DNA from: PALSA-612 sp963765295
Lineage (GTDB): Bacteria; Actinomycetota; Thermoleophilia; Gaiellales; Gaiellaceae
Reading direction: 5' to 3'
Length of the DNA stretch: 64,000 nt
NCBI GenBank assembly: GCA_963765295.1
Contig: CAVXVO010000004.1
Coordinates: 505,696-569,695, forward strand
The notes under the pieces are model-generated. The model worked only from the letters and a program-made list of their open reading frames with translations. It had not been told where the DNA came from and did not search any database. Below are positions 11,024 to 20,029 of the stretch, in pieces; the stretch's first letter is position 1; each line of letters opens with the position of its first letter. A program made the position numbers and the translations under genes.

Positions 11024-12483
11024 CGACCGGCCTCCACGAGCTTCCGCGCGAGCGCACGCAACTCCTCGACAACCTCGGTTGGATCCGCCGGAACGTGGGC
11101 CTGGTCACCCCCGAGCTGTCGGACGCGCTCGCCGACCACATGAACATCCGGCGCGGCGAGGTGGCAGAGGTGGCCTCGTTCTACTCGTACCTGCGCCTGC
11201 CGGCCGACATCGTCCGTGTCTGCACGGGCCCGGTCTGCGACTGCCTCGGCGGACGCGAGCTGCTGGCGCAGAACCCGGGGGCGGTCGAGGTGCCGTGCAT
11301 CGGCCACTGCGACCTGGCTCCCGCGATGCTGCGCGGTGACGAGGTCGTGCCCGCCGTCACCCACACGACGAGCCACGGCCCTTCGATCGACCTGCTCGGG
11401 CCGGACGAGCCTCGTGACCCACCCGCGCTCGATCCGGACAGGATCCTGGCCGAGCTCGAGGCGTCCGGGCTCGTCGGCTACGGCGGCGCCGGTTTCCCCA
11501 CGTTCCGGAAGTGGGCGGCGGTGCGCGACTATCCCGGCCCACGCGTCGTGATCGTCAACGCCGACGAGGGCGAGCCCGGGACGATCAAGGACCGCTACGT
11601 CATGGAGCTGCGACCGCACCTGCTCGTCGAAGGGATCGAGATCGCACTGCGGTTCGCGGAGGCCGACGAGGGCTACGTCTACCTGCGCGAGGAGTACACG
11701 ACCGCCCGCGAGCGGCTCGCCGGCGCGATCGCCGCACGCGGGCTCCCGGTCACGATCGTCACCGGCGCCGGCTCGTACGTCTGCGGCGAGGAGACCGCGA
11801 TGCTCGAGTCGATGGAGGGCCGTCGCGGCATGCCGCGTCTGCGCCCGCCGTTTCCGGTCGAGTCCGGGTTCCTCGGACGGCCGACGCTGATCAACAACGT
11901 CGAGACGCTGGCGCACATCCCGGCCGTCCTACGGCTCGGCGGCGCGGCCTGGCCGCGCGTGCGGCTCTGGTCGGTGTCAGGAGCTGTCCGGAAACCCGGC
12001 TGCTACGAGGCGCCCGTCGACGTGACGGCGCGGCAGCTCGTCGACGACTACGCGGGCGGCGCAACCGAGGAGATCGGCGCGATCGTGCCGGGCGGCGCCG
12101 CCTCCGGGATCATTCCTCCGGACGCGCTGGACGTGCCGCTCACACGCGATGGCCTCGCTCCCTTCGTAGCGGGCCCGGGCTCGGCCGGCCTCCAGGTCTT
12201 CCCGGCGTCGTACCCGGTGCTCCGGCTCCTGCGCGAGACGATGCGCTTCTTCGCCGAGGAGTCGTGCCAGAAGTGCACGCCCTGCCGGATCGGCACCCGC
12301 GGGCTCGAGCACGTCCTCCACGAGCTCGAGGAAGGCCGCCCGGCGATGCCCCCCGCGCAGCTCGAGGAGTGGCTCGTGGCGATGGAGAAAGGCTCGATCT
12401 GCGGCCTCGGCCAGGGCGCCCCGGTCCCGCTGCGCGGCGCGATTCGCCACTGGCCGGCGCTGTTCGCGCCGCTCAACGACTAG
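11020..12483 (+). CDS. Fused NuoE-NuoF-type NADH dehydrogenase (diaphorase) subunit
   Basis: A 487-residue fusion. Residues 1-~125 are a thioredoxin-like NuoE domain with [2Fe-2S] ligands Cys68, Cys73, Cys93 and Cys97. The rest is NuoF: FMN-binding GYGGAGFPTFRKW, NAD-binding NADEGEPGTIKDR, GAGSYVCGEETAM, and the [4Fe-4S] segment ESCQKCTPCRIG with a later Cys in GSICGLGQ. Fusions of this type act as the NAD-reducing diaphorase of soluble formate dehydrogenases (FdsB-like) or bidirectional hydrogenases (HoxF-like). No catalytic FDH or hydrogenase subunit lies in this window. It ends in a CTAG shared with the convergent exporter gene. Confidence 0.9.
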   Translation: MTTGLHELPRERTQLLDNLGWIRRNVGLVTPELSDALADHMNIRRGEVAEVASFYSYLRLPADIVRVCTGPVCDCLGGRELLAQNPGAVEVPCIGHCDLAPAMLRGDEVVPAVTHTTSHGPSIDLLGPDEPRDPPALDPDRILAELEASGLVGYGGAGFPTFRKWAAVRDYPGPRVVIVNADEGEPGTIKDRYVMELRPHLLVEGIEIALRFAEADEGYVYLREEYTTARERLAGAIAARGLPVTIVTGAGSYVCGEETAMLESMEGRRGMPRLRPPFPVESGFLGRPTLINNVETLAHIPAVLRLGGAAWPRVRLWSVSGAVRKPGCYEAPVDVTARQLVDDYAGGATEEIGAIVPGGAASGIIPPDALDVPLTRDGLAPFVAGPGSAGLQVFPASYPVLRLLRETMRFFAEESCQKCTPCRIGTRGLEHVLHELEEGRPAMPPAQLEEWLVAMEKGSICGLGQGAPVPLRGAIRHWPALFAPLND

Positions 12484-13211
12484 GGCGTCCGTCGCCGAAG
12501 TGTCCACGCGCCCAGCACCAGCGCGACCAGGGTGAACGCGACGACGGCGAGCACGTACGCGACGAGCTCCGCGCCGTAGACACCCCGCGTGACGCGGTCG
12601 AGCGCGCCGTAGGCATAGGTCATCGGCGCCGCCCAGGACACGATCTCGAGCGGGCGCGCCATGTCGGCGCGGGGGATCAGCAGCCCGCAGACGAGGAGCT
12701 GCGGGAGGATGAAGGCGGGCATGAACTGGACGGCCTGGAACTCGGTGACGGCGAACGCCGACGTGAACAGGCCGAGCGCCATTCCGAGCACGGCGTTCGC
12801 GATCGCGAGCAGGACGACCGCCCACTTCGGGCCGGCGACGTGGAGGTCGAGCGCCCCGAACGCGACCGCCGACACGATCGACGCCTGGATCGCGGCCATC
12901 AGCGCGAACGCGCCCGCGTACCCGAGCAGGAGGTCGAGCTTGGCGAGCGGCATCGTCAGCAACCGCTCCAGCGTGCCGCTCGTCCGCTCCCGCAGCATCG
13001 CGATCGACGTGACGAGGAACATCGAGATCATGGGAAAGACGCCGAGCATGGGGCCGCCGATGCGATCGAAGACCGGGCTGCCGGAGAACACGTACTTGAC
13101 GAGCGCGACGAGCGCGCACGGCACGACGACCAGCAGTGCGACCGTTCGTGGATCGTGCCGAAGCTGGAGCAGCACGCGCTGCGCCGTCGCCCCGGTGACG
13201 CGGATGCTCAC
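12480..13211 (-). CDS. ABC-2 type transporter permease (DrrB-like)
   Basis: A 243-residue permease with about six membrane helices. The ABC-2 pattern is clear: an N-terminal cytoplasmic stretch, a helix near residues 25-45, a long segment RERTSGTLERLLTMPLAKLDLLLGY between helices, and C-terminal helices ending RRR. It pairs with the ATPase encoded immediately upstream on the same strand (GTG 13211 overlaps that gene's stop). Such two-component exporters move drugs, lipids or polysaccharides; the substrate is unknown. Convergent with the NuoE-NuoF gene, sharing a CTAG stop palindrome. Confidence 0.88.
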   Translation of the reverse strand: MSIRVTGATAQRVLLQLRHDPRTVALLVVVPCALVALVKYVFSGSPVFDRIGGPMLGVFPMISMFLVTSIAMLRERTSGTLERLLTMPLAKLDLLLGYAGAFALMAAIQASIVSAVAFGALDLHVAGPKWAVVLLAIANAVLGMALGLFTSAFAVTEFQAVQFMPAFILPQLLVCGLLIPRADMARPLEIVSWAAPMTYAYGALDRVTRGVYGAELVAYVLAVVAFTLVALVLGAWTLRRRTP

Positions 13212-13929
13212 GGGGCCGGCTGCTCTGCTTCGGCGAGGCGCAGGAACGCCGTCTCAAGGTCCTGCTCGCCGGTTCGGTGACGCAGTTCGTCGGGGGTGAG
13301 CGCAGCAAGGACGCGTCCCTCCCGGAGCAGCAGCAAGTCGTCGCAGCGAGCGGCCTCGTCCATGACGTGGCTCGAGACGAGCAGCGTCGTCTCGCTGGCC
13401 GCGAGCTCGTGGAACGTCCTCCAGAGGTCTCGACGGAGCACCGGGTCGAGCCCGACCGTGGGCTCGTCGAGGACGAGCAGGTCGGGCGCGTTGAGAAGCG
13501 CCGTCGCGAGCGACACGCGTGCGCGCTGGCCACCCGAGAGCGTCGAGGTCAGCTGCTCGCCGGCCTCCGGAGATCGACGGTCGCGAGCACCGCGTCGATC
13601 CGCTCCGACGGGACGTCGAGCACGCGTCCGAAGTAGCGCAGGTTCTCCCGCACGGTCAGGTCGCCGTAGACGGAGGGCGCCTGCGTCACGTACCCGACCC
13701 GGCGGCGAAGCGACGGTGACCCGGCCGCCTCGTCGAGTACCGTCACCGCGCCGCCTTCGACGATCTGGACGCCGACGATCGCGCGGATCAGCGTCGTCTT
13801 GCCGGACCCGCTCGGGCCGAGGAGCCCGGTCACGCGCCCCGCCGCAACCGAGACGCTCAGCCCGTCGAGGACGAGCCGCCCGCCGCGGCGGACTCGCAGC
13901 CCGTCGACGACGATCGCCTGGCCGGCCAA
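13208..13929 (-). CDS. ABC transporter ATP-binding protein (DrrA-like; frameshift near 13570)
   Basis: ATPase partner of the downstream permease. Walker A GPSGSGKTT and the Q-loop VGYVTQAPSVYGDL are in the first frame (13929 down to ~13570). The signature STLSGGQRARVSLA, Walker B LLVLDEPTVGLDP and the H-loop SSHVMDEA are in the second. One missing G at CTCCGGAGGCC would restore a continuous reading (DLREAGEQLTSTLSGG), so a sequence error is likely. The start is a TTG at 13929, four bases after the kbl stop, implying one transcript with tdh-kbl. Confidence 0.85.
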
Positions 13930-13932
13930 CGC

Positions 13933-15132
13933 CTAGGAGAGGAGCCCGAGCTCGCGGCCGACGCGTTCGAACGCCGCCAGCGCGCGGTCGAGGTGCTCGT
14001 CCTCGAGCGCGGCCGACATCTGCACCCGGATCCGCGCCGTGCCCTCGGGTACGACCGGGAAGCCGAAGCCCGTGACGAAGACGCCCTCGTCGAGCAGTCT
14101 CTGCGACATCTCGATCGCGAACGCGGTCTCGCCGACGATGATCGGGATGATCGCCGCCTCGCCGTCGAGCGGCGCGTAGCCGAGCTCGCGGAGCTGCAAG
14201 CGGAAGCGGGCCGTGATCGCGTGCAGCCGTTCGACGAGCGCGGGCTCGCGGCGCAGCACGCGCACGGCCTCGAGGGCGGAGCACGCGACGGTCGGCGGCA
14301 GCGCGTTCGAGAACAGGTGCGGGCGCGAGCGCTGGAACAGCACGTCGCAGACCTCCTCGCTGGCCGCCACGTAGCCGCCGGCCGCGCCGCCGAGCGCTTT
14401 TCCGAGCGTGCTCGTGATCACGTCCACCTCGCCGAGGACGCCGAAGTGCTCGGCCACGCCGCGGCCGGTGTCGCCCATCACGCCGGTGCCGTGCGAGTCG
14501 TCGACGAGGACGACGGCGTCGTGCTCGCGGGCCAGTTCGAGGATGTCGGGCAGCCGCGCCAGGTCGCCCTCCATCGAGAAGACGCCGTCGGTGATCACGA
14601 GCTTGCGCTGCCCGCGCTCGCACGACTCGAGCCCGGCGCGCAGCTCGTCCATCGAGGAATGGCTGTAGATCACCTTCCGCGCCGGCTTCGAGAGGCGGAT
14701 CGCGTCGATGATCGAGGCGTGGTTGAGCGCGTCCGAGAGGATCACGGTGTTCTCGTCGGTCAGGCTCGGGATCGACGCCTCGTTCGCGTTCCAGCAGGAG
14801 ACGTAGGTGAGCGACGCCTCGGTGCCGGAGAAGTCGGCGAGCTCCCGCTCGAGCTCGAGATGCGGCTCGAACGTCCCGCAGATGAACCGCACCGAGCCGG
14901 TCCCGGCGCCGTAGCGGCGCAGACCGTCGATGCCCGCCTCGACCACCTCCGGTCGAGCGGCGAGGCCGAGGTAGTTGTTGGAGGAGAGCACGAGCACCTC
15001 GCCGCGGCCCTTCATCTCGACGACCGGGCCCTGCGGCGACTGGAGCACGTTCGGGTGCTTGTAGGTCCCCGCCTCGCGCAGGCCGTCGAGCTCGGCGCCG
15101 AGGGCGCGGTCGAGCTCCGTCCCGGCGCTCAC
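13933..15132 (-). CDS. kbl: Glycine C-acetyltransferase (2-amino-3-ketobutyrate CoA ligase)
   Basis: PLP-dependent alpha-oxoamine synthase that splits 2-amino-3-ketobutyrate with CoA into glycine and acetyl-CoA, the second step of threonine degradation. The 399 residues match the usual Kbl length. The Schiff-base Lys is Lys245 in STLGKALGGA, the cofactor Asp/His motif is VLVDDSHGTG at ~208-217, and SNNYLGLA near residue 51 is the conserved N-terminal box. GTG 15132 overlaps the tdh stop as GTGA, which fixes the start; the frame runs further upstream but into tdh coding sequence. Confidence 0.95.
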   Translation of the reverse strand: MSAGTELDRALGAELDGLREAGTYKHPNVLQSPQGPVVEMKGRGEVLVLSSNNYLGLAARPEVVEAGIDGLRRYGAGTGSVRFICGTFEPHLELERELADFSGTEASLTYVSCWNANEASIPSLTDENTVILSDALNHASIIDAIRLSKPARKVIYSHSSMDELRAGLESCERGQRKLVITDGVFSMEGDLARLPDILELAREHDAVVLVDDSHGTGVMGDTGRGVAEHFGVLGEVDVITSTLGKALGGAAGGYVAASEEVCDVLFQRSRPHLFSNALPPTVACSALEAVRVLRREPALVERLHAITARFRLQLRELGYAPLDGEAAIIPIIVGETAFAIEMSQRLLDEGVFVTGFGFPVVPEGTARIRVQMSAALEDEHLDRALAAFERVGRELGLLS

Positions 15133-16253
15133 CGGTGCGTCCACCGGCCGGGCCCGGACGTCGCCTCGACCGGCTCGCGCACGGGAGTCTCGGCCGGCTG
15201 CGCCACCGCGGGCCTTCCGCCCGGGTAGACGACGATCTTGCACGCCTCGCCGGCCTCGAGCTTCTCGAACGCGGGCCCGAAATCCTCGAGCGAGATCTCG
15301 TCGGTGATCAGCGGCCGCAGGTCGACGACGCCGCTCCCGAGCAGCCAGCGGGTCTTGTACCAGGTGGCGAAGATCCGGCGGCCGTTGACGGCGAGCACGT
15401 CGAGGTTCTTGAAGATCAGCGACTCGGCCACGTCGATCTCGACCGGCCGTGAGGGGATGCCGAACAGCAGCACGCGGCCGCCGTTCCGTGCGATCCGGAA
15501 CGCGTCGGCGATCGCATGCGGCGAGCCGGACATCTCGAAGACGACGTCGAAGCCGAACCCCTCGTTGTGCTCACGGAACCAGGACGCGACGTCGGAGGTC
15601 TCCTCCACGTTCACGGCGGCGTGCGCGCCCATCGTCTCGGCGAGCGCGAGCCGGAAGGGCGTGCGATCGGAGGCGATCACGAGCGCGGCGCCCGACGCGC
15701 GCGCGATCGCGATCGTGAACAGACCGATCGGGCCGCAGCCGAGCACGGCCACCGACCGGCCGGCGAGATCCTGCTCGCTCGTCGCGAAGACGGCGTTGCC
15801 GAACGGCTCCTGGAGCGTCGCGATCTCCGGCGGGAGCTTCGAGCGGTCGTTCTGCCAGATCACCGTCTCCGGCACGGCCACGTACCGGGCGAAGGCACCC
15901 TCCCGGTCGACGCCGAGGATGCGCGTCCGCTCGCACATGTGCGCCTGCCCCGTCCGGCACTGGAAGCACATGCCGCACGTGATGTGGCTCTCGGCCGAAA
16001 CGTAGTCGCCGACCTGGACGTGGTCGACGTCGTCCCCGATCTCGACGACGGTGCCGGCGAACTCGTGCCCGAGCGTGAGCGGCGGGTGGATGCGCTGCTG
16101 CGACCACTCGTCCCACTTCTTGATGTGCAGGTCGGTGCCGCAGATCGACGCGGCCTCGACCTCGACGACGACCTCGCCCGTCCCGGCGACCGGATCGGGG
16201 ATCTCGGCGAGCTCGAGCCCGGCCCCCGGCGCCACCTTTCGCAACGCGAGCAT
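15129..16253 (-). CDS. tdh: L-threonine 3-dehydrogenase (zinc-dependent)
   Basis: Medium-chain dehydrogenase oxidising L-threonine to 2-amino-3-ketobutyrate with NAD+. It has 374 residues from ATG 16253. The catalytic zinc ligands Cys38, His63 and Glu64 (LGHEFAG) and the structural zinc Cys93, 96, 99 and 107 are present. The Rossmann motif is VAVLGCGPIGLF. ASICGTDLHIKKWDEW is typical of threonine dehydrogenases, and the overlap with kbl supports the assignment over a generic alcohol dehydrogenase. The C-terminal extension after VVYPGG is not conserved. The frame extends upstream of ATG 16253, but homology begins there. Confidence 0.95.
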   Translation of the reverse strand: MLALRKVAPGAGLELAEIPDPVAGTGEVVVEVEAASICGTDLHIKKWDEWSQQRIHPPLTLGHEFAGTVVEIGDDVDHVQVGDYVSAESHITCGMCFQCRTGQAHMCERTRILGVDREGAFARYVAVPETVIWQNDRSKLPPEIATLQEPFGNAVFATSEQDLAGRSVAVLGCGPIGLFTIAIARASGAALVIASDRTPFRLALAETMGAHAAVNVEETSDVASWFREHNEGFGFDVVFEMSGSPHAIADAFRIARNGGRVLLFGIPSRPVEIDVAESLIFKNLDVLAVNGRRIFATWYKTRWLLGSGVVDLRPLITDEISLEDFGPAFEKLEAGEACKIVVYPGGRPAVAQPAETPVREPVEATSGPGRWTHR

Positions 16254-16339
16254 GACCGGGTCACTCTTGCACACCGGGGCTCCGTAGAAACCCTCAGCCC
16301 GGTTCAGGGGCTTGCCGGATGCCCCTCGGGTGGCGGGGC

Positions 16340-16353
16340 GGCAGGGTCCTGCC
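16340..16353. promoter_or_regulatory. Inverted repeat between tdh and the MacB-like operon
   Basis: GGCAGG-GT-CCTGCC is a perfect six-base inverted repeat just upstream of the AAGGAGG ribosome binding site of the ABC ATPase gene, in the 118-base divergent region. It may be an operator or a short hairpin. Confidence 0.35.
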
Positions 16354-16371
16354 CGAGAAGGAGGACGAGCG

Positions 16372-17115
16372 ATGGCGACAATCGCGATCGAGCCGGCGAG
16401 GCGTGCGGTGCCGGATCTCGCGCCGGTCGTGCTGCGCGCCGAAGGTGTGCGCAAGATCTACCGCTCCGGCGCTGAGGAGGTCGAGGCGCTGCGCGGCGTC
16501 GACTTCGAGGTCGGCGCCGGCGAGTTCGTGGCCGTGATGGGCCCGTCCGGCTCGGGCAAGACGACGCTGCTCAACTGCCTCTCGGGGCTCGACTCGATCG
16601 ACGGCGGCCGCGTGCTCGTCGAGGGCAAGTCGATCCACGAGCTGCCTGACGCCGAGCGCACGCAGCAGCGCGCCGCAGCCATGGGCTTCATCTTCCAGGC
16701 CTTCAACCTGATCCCCGTCTTCACGACGGTCGAGAACGTCGAGCTGCCGCTGCTATTGGCGGGGAACAAGGAGGCGGAAGCCCGCCGCCGCGCCGAGGAG
16801 ACACTGGCGCGGGTCGGTCTCGGGCATCGTCTCCGGCACCGCCCCACGGAGCTGTCCGGCGGCGAGCAGCAGCGCGTGGCGATCGCGCGCGCACTCGCCG
16901 GCCGACCCCGCATCGTCTGGGCCGACGAGCCGACCGGCAACCTCGACTCCGAGATGGCGGCGTCGGTCATGGATCTGCTCGAGGAGCTCCACGCCGAGGG
17001 GCTGACCTTGATCCTGGTCACACACGACAGCACCGTCGCCGAGCGAGGCACGCGACTGATCACCGTACGCGACGGGCTGATCGTCGCCGACACGCCGGTC
17101 GTGACGATCGGCTGA
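16372..17115 (+). CDS. ABC transporter ATP-binding protein (MacB/LolD-like)
   Basis: A 247-residue ATPase with Walker A GPSGSGKTT (57-65), Q-loop FIFQAFNLIP, signature ELSGGEQQRVAIARAL, Walker B IVWADEPTGNLD and H-loop VTHD. The FNLIP and PTGNLD wording is typical of the MacB/LolD/FtsE branch. A near-perfect AAGGAGG lies eight bases before ATG 16372. It is followed after three bases by its FtsX-like permease. Such pairs act as mechanotransmission exporters or lipoprotein/antibiotic efflux systems; no membrane-fusion partner is encoded nearby. Confidence 0.93.
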   Translation: MATIAIEPARRAVPDLAPVVLRAEGVRKIYRSGAEEVEALRGVDFEVGAGEFVAVMGPSGSGKTTLLNCLSGLDSIDGGRVLVEGKSIHELPDAERTQQRAAAMGFIFQAFNLIPVFTTVENVELPLLLAGNKEAEARRRAEETLARVGLGHRLRHRPTELSGGEQQRVAIARALAGRPRIVWADEPTGNLDSEMAASVMDLLEELHAEGLTLILVTHDSTVAERGTRLITVRDGLIVADTPVVTIG

Positions 17116-17118
17116 GCC

Positions 17119-19977
17119 GTGGGCACCGTCGCGCTCGCCGCCGCGTGCCTGCTCTCACTGCCGTTCCTGTACGTGCTCCTGCGCCGGCCGGTGCTGCGAC
17201 GGCTCGCGATCCGGAACGCTGTCCGACGCCCACGCGAGGCCGCGCTCGTCGTCGTCGGCTCGATGCTCGGCGCCGCGATCATCACGGGGTCGTTCGTGGT
17301 CGGGGACACCCTCGACCGCTCGACCCGCCAGCTCGCCTACTCGCATCTCGGTCCCGTCGACGAGGTGGCCACGGTCGCGAACCAGGGAGACTGGATGCTG
17401 GTCGGCGGCCGGCTCGTCGCACTCCCGGCGCGGTCCGTGGACGGCGTCCTGCCGATCGCCTCGATGGACGCGGCGGTCACGGCCGGTCCGCCGGGCGCGC
17501 GACGGTCGGTGCCCGGGTCGCAGGTCGTCGGGATCGACTTCCGCTACGCCCGCACCTTCGGCGGTGATCCAGGCGTCACCGGCGTCACGGGGCCGACGCC
17601 GCGGCGGCTCCACGCGGCGGTCACGACCGACCTCGCCCAGGCTCTCGGCGTCGGAGTCGGCGACCGGGTCGTCGTCTGGGCCTACGGCCGCGACACGGCG
17701 CTGACGGTCGACCGCGTGCTCCCGCGGCGCGGGCTGGCCGGGCTCACGCTCGCGCAGACGCACGCCGAGGCGAACAACGTGCTCGTCAGCTACGCGACGT
17801 TCTCGTTCCTCTCCGTGCCGGTGAGCCATCCTGAGTACTACGCGCCGCCCACGTACGCCCTTGCCGTGTCGAACCGCGGCAGCGTCGAGGGCGGCGCCCG
17901 GCTGACCGACACGGTGTCGAAGCAGATCCACGCACTGGCGGGCGGCGCCCAGATCCTGCGGATCAAGCAGATCGTGCTCGACCAGGCGAAGGCGAACGGT
18001 GACGCATTCAGCCAGCTGTTCACGGGCATGGGCAGCTTCGGCGTGCTCGCCGGCGTGCTGCTGCTCGTGAACCTGTTCGTCATGCTCGCAGCCGAGCGCA
18101 AGCCCGAGCTCGGCATGGCGCGGGCCGTGGGCATGCGGCGGAGCTGGCTCGTCGGCGGCTTCGCGACGGAAGGCTGGCTCTACGCGCTCGTCGCCTCGCT
18201 CCTCGGCACGCTCGCCGGCATCGGGCTCGGGCGGTTGATCATCGCCGCCTCGTCGCGCATGTTCAGCACGCCGCACAACCGCTTCGAGCTCCTGTTCACG
18301 GTGCGCGGCCCGAGCATCGCCGAGGGCTTCGCGATCGGCTTCCTGATCGCGCTCGTCACGGTCGTGGCGACGAGCGTCCGCATCAGCCGACTGAACATCA
18401 TCGCCGCGATTCGCGACCTCCCCGAGCCGCGCGTGCGACGGCGGCGGCGGCGCTGGCTCGTGCTCGGAGGACTCGCCACGCTGCTCGGAATCCTCTGGAC
18501 GCTGAGCGCGCTACCGAAGGACGAGCCCTTCGGGCTGCTGCTCGGACCGGCCCTCGCGCTCGCCGGGCTCGGGCCGCTCGCCTGCCGTGTCGTCAGCACG
18601 AAGACGGTGGTCACGTTCATCTCGGCTGCCGTCGCCGCCTGGGGCGTGCTCATGTTCACCGTCTTTCCCGCCGCCGCAGACGGCGCCTCGATGATGGTCT
18701 GGGTCGCGCAGGGCGTGACCCTGACGGGCGCCGCCGTGGTGTTGATCGCCGCGCAGCAGGAGCGGGCGGCCGGCGCGATTCGGAGGCTCGCACCGGGCCG
18801 CGGACTCGCGCTGCGGCTCGGGCTCGCCTACCCGCTCGCGCGGCGTTCGCGCACCGGCCTGACGGTGGCGATGTATGCGCTCGTCGTCTTCATCCTGACG
18901 TTCATCACGACGCTGTCCGCAATGATCGGAAGCCGGACAGACGCCGTGACGAGCAACGTCGCCGGCGGCTATGGCGTCGTCGTCTCGTCGAGCGCCGCGA
19001 ACCCGATCCCGCTCGCACAGCTCGCCGCGCGGCGCGGCGTGCGCGCGGTCGCCTCGCTGTCCACCGTCACCGCCACGTTCACGCGCAAGGGCACTCCGGC
19101 GACGCCATGGCACCTGACGGCATTCGATGCGAGCTTCGTCCGCTTCGGGCGGTCGCTTCATGACCGCGGCTTCTATCCGTCCAACCGGGCGGCGTGGGAC
19201 GCTGTCCTGCACGACCCGAGCCTCGTGATCGTCGACGAGAACTTCCTCGTCACGGGCGGCGGCCCCGGCGCGAGGATCCCGCAGGTCGGCGACCGGCTGA
19301 CGGTCACGGACCCGCTGACCGGCAGGCACCGGGCGCTGCGGGTGGCAGCGCTCGCCGAGAGCGACGTGCTCATCAACAACGGCGCGCTCTACGGCATGGC
19401 CGGCGCGCGCTCGCTGTTCGGCGACGAACTCGTACCCGCGCGCGCCTACCTCGCCCTCGAGCCCGGCGTGGATCCCGACCGTTTCGCCGCCTCGCTCCAG
19501 GGCAGCTACCTCGTCAACGGTGCCGAAGCGTCCTCGATCCGGAGCCTGATGCAGGAGGCGTTCTCGATCTGGGATGCCATGTTCCAGCTCTTCCAGGGCT
19601 ACCTCGGCCTGGGACTGGTCGTCGGCATCGCCGGGCTCGCCGTCGTGATGGTTCGGGCCGTCCGCGAGCGGCGGCGGCAGATCGGCATGCTGCGCGCGAT
19701 CGGCTTCGGCTGGCGGACCGTGGGGCGGAGCTTCGCGATCGAGTCGGGCTTCATCGCCGTCGAGGGCACGCTGATCGGAGCCGGCCTCGCACTGCTGACG
19801 ATCTCGAACATCGTCGCCAACACGGACGCGTTCGGCGACATGCCGTTCACGGTGCCGTGGGTGTCGCTGCTCGTCCTGCTCGCCGGCACGGTGGCGGCCT
19901 CGCTGCTCGCCACCGCCTGGCCCGCCGTGTCGGCCACGCGGATCAAGCCCGCGGTCGCGCTGAGAACCGTCGACTAG
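17119..19977 (+). CDS. FtsX-like permease (MacB family, duplicated)
   Basis: A 952-residue permease. An N-terminal membrane helix is followed by a periplasmic MacB_PCD-like region, an FtsX block of three helices at ~300-420 (GVLAGVLLLVNLFVMLAAERKPELGMARAVGMRRSWLV segment), more helices at ~440-560, a second extracellular region, and a second FtsX block at ~825-945 (RERRRQIGMLRAIGFGWRTV). This two-FtsX organisation is the usual actinobacterial single-polypeptide form. GTG 17119 follows the ATPase stop by three bases. Substrate unknown. Confidence 0.92.
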   Translation: MGTVALAAACLLSLPFLYVLLRRPVLRRLAIRNAVRRPREAALVVVGSMLGAAIITGSFVVGDTLDRSTRQLAYSHLGPVDEVATVANQGDWMLVGGRLVALPARSVDGVLPIASMDAAVTAGPPGARRSVPGSQVVGIDFRYARTFGGDPGVTGVTGPTPRRLHAAVTTDLAQALGVGVGDRVVVWAYGRDTALTVDRVLPRRGLAGLTLAQTHAEANNVLVSYATFSFLSVPVSHPEYYAPPTYALAVSNRGSVEGGARLTDTVSKQIHALAGGAQILRIKQIVLDQAKANGDAFSQLFTGMGSFGVLAGVLLLVNLFVMLAAERKPELGMARAVGMRRSWLVGGFATEGWLYALVASLLGTLAGIGLGRLIIAASSRMFSTPHNRFELLFTVRGPSIAEGFAIGFLIALVTVVATSVRISRLNIIAAIRDLPEPRVRRRRRRWLVLGGLATLLGILWTLSALPKDEPFGLLLGPALALAGLGPLACRVVSTKTVVTFISAAVAAWGVLMFTVFPAAADGASMMVWVAQGVTLTGAAVVLIAAQQERAAGAIRRLAPGRGLALRLGLAYPLARRSRTGLTVAMYALVVFILTFITTLSAMIGSRTDAVTSNVAGGYGVVVSSSAANPIPLAQLAARRGVRAVASLSTVTATFTRKGTPATPWHLTAFDASFVRFGRSLHDRGFYPSNRAAWDAVLHDPSLVIVDENFLVTGGGPGARIPQVGDRLTVTDPLTGRHRALRVAALAESDVLINNGALYGMAGARSLFGDELVPARAYLALEPGVDPDRFAASLQGSYLVNGAEASSIRSLMQEAFSIWDAMFQLFQGYLGLGLVVGIAGLAVVMVRAVRERRRQIGMLRAIGFGWRTVGRSFAIESGFIAVEGTLIGAGLALLTISNIVANTDAFGDMPFTVPWVSLLVLLAGTVAASLLATAWPAVSATRIKPAVALRTVD

Positions 19978-20003
19978 CCGCGGCTGTGGCGGCGCGCGCA
20001 GTA

Positions 20004-20020
20004 ATACCCGTAGGGGGTAT
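20004..20020. promoter_or_regulatory. CsoR-type copper operator before copA
   Basis: The perfect inverted repeat ATACCC-N5-GGGTAT matches the known CsoR operator pattern (TACCC, short spacer, GGGTA). It overlaps the -10 element of copA, so CsoR bound here would block RNA polymerase until copper releases it. The csoR gene is downstream in the same operon. Confidence 0.85.
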
Positions 20021-20023
20021 ACT
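20018..20023 (+). promoter_or_regulatory. -10 element of copA (leaderless)
   Basis: TATACT ends six bases before GTG 20030, so transcription should begin at the start codon. It overlaps the right arm of the CsoR operator. Confidence 0.6.
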
Positions 20024-20029
20024 CACCAC

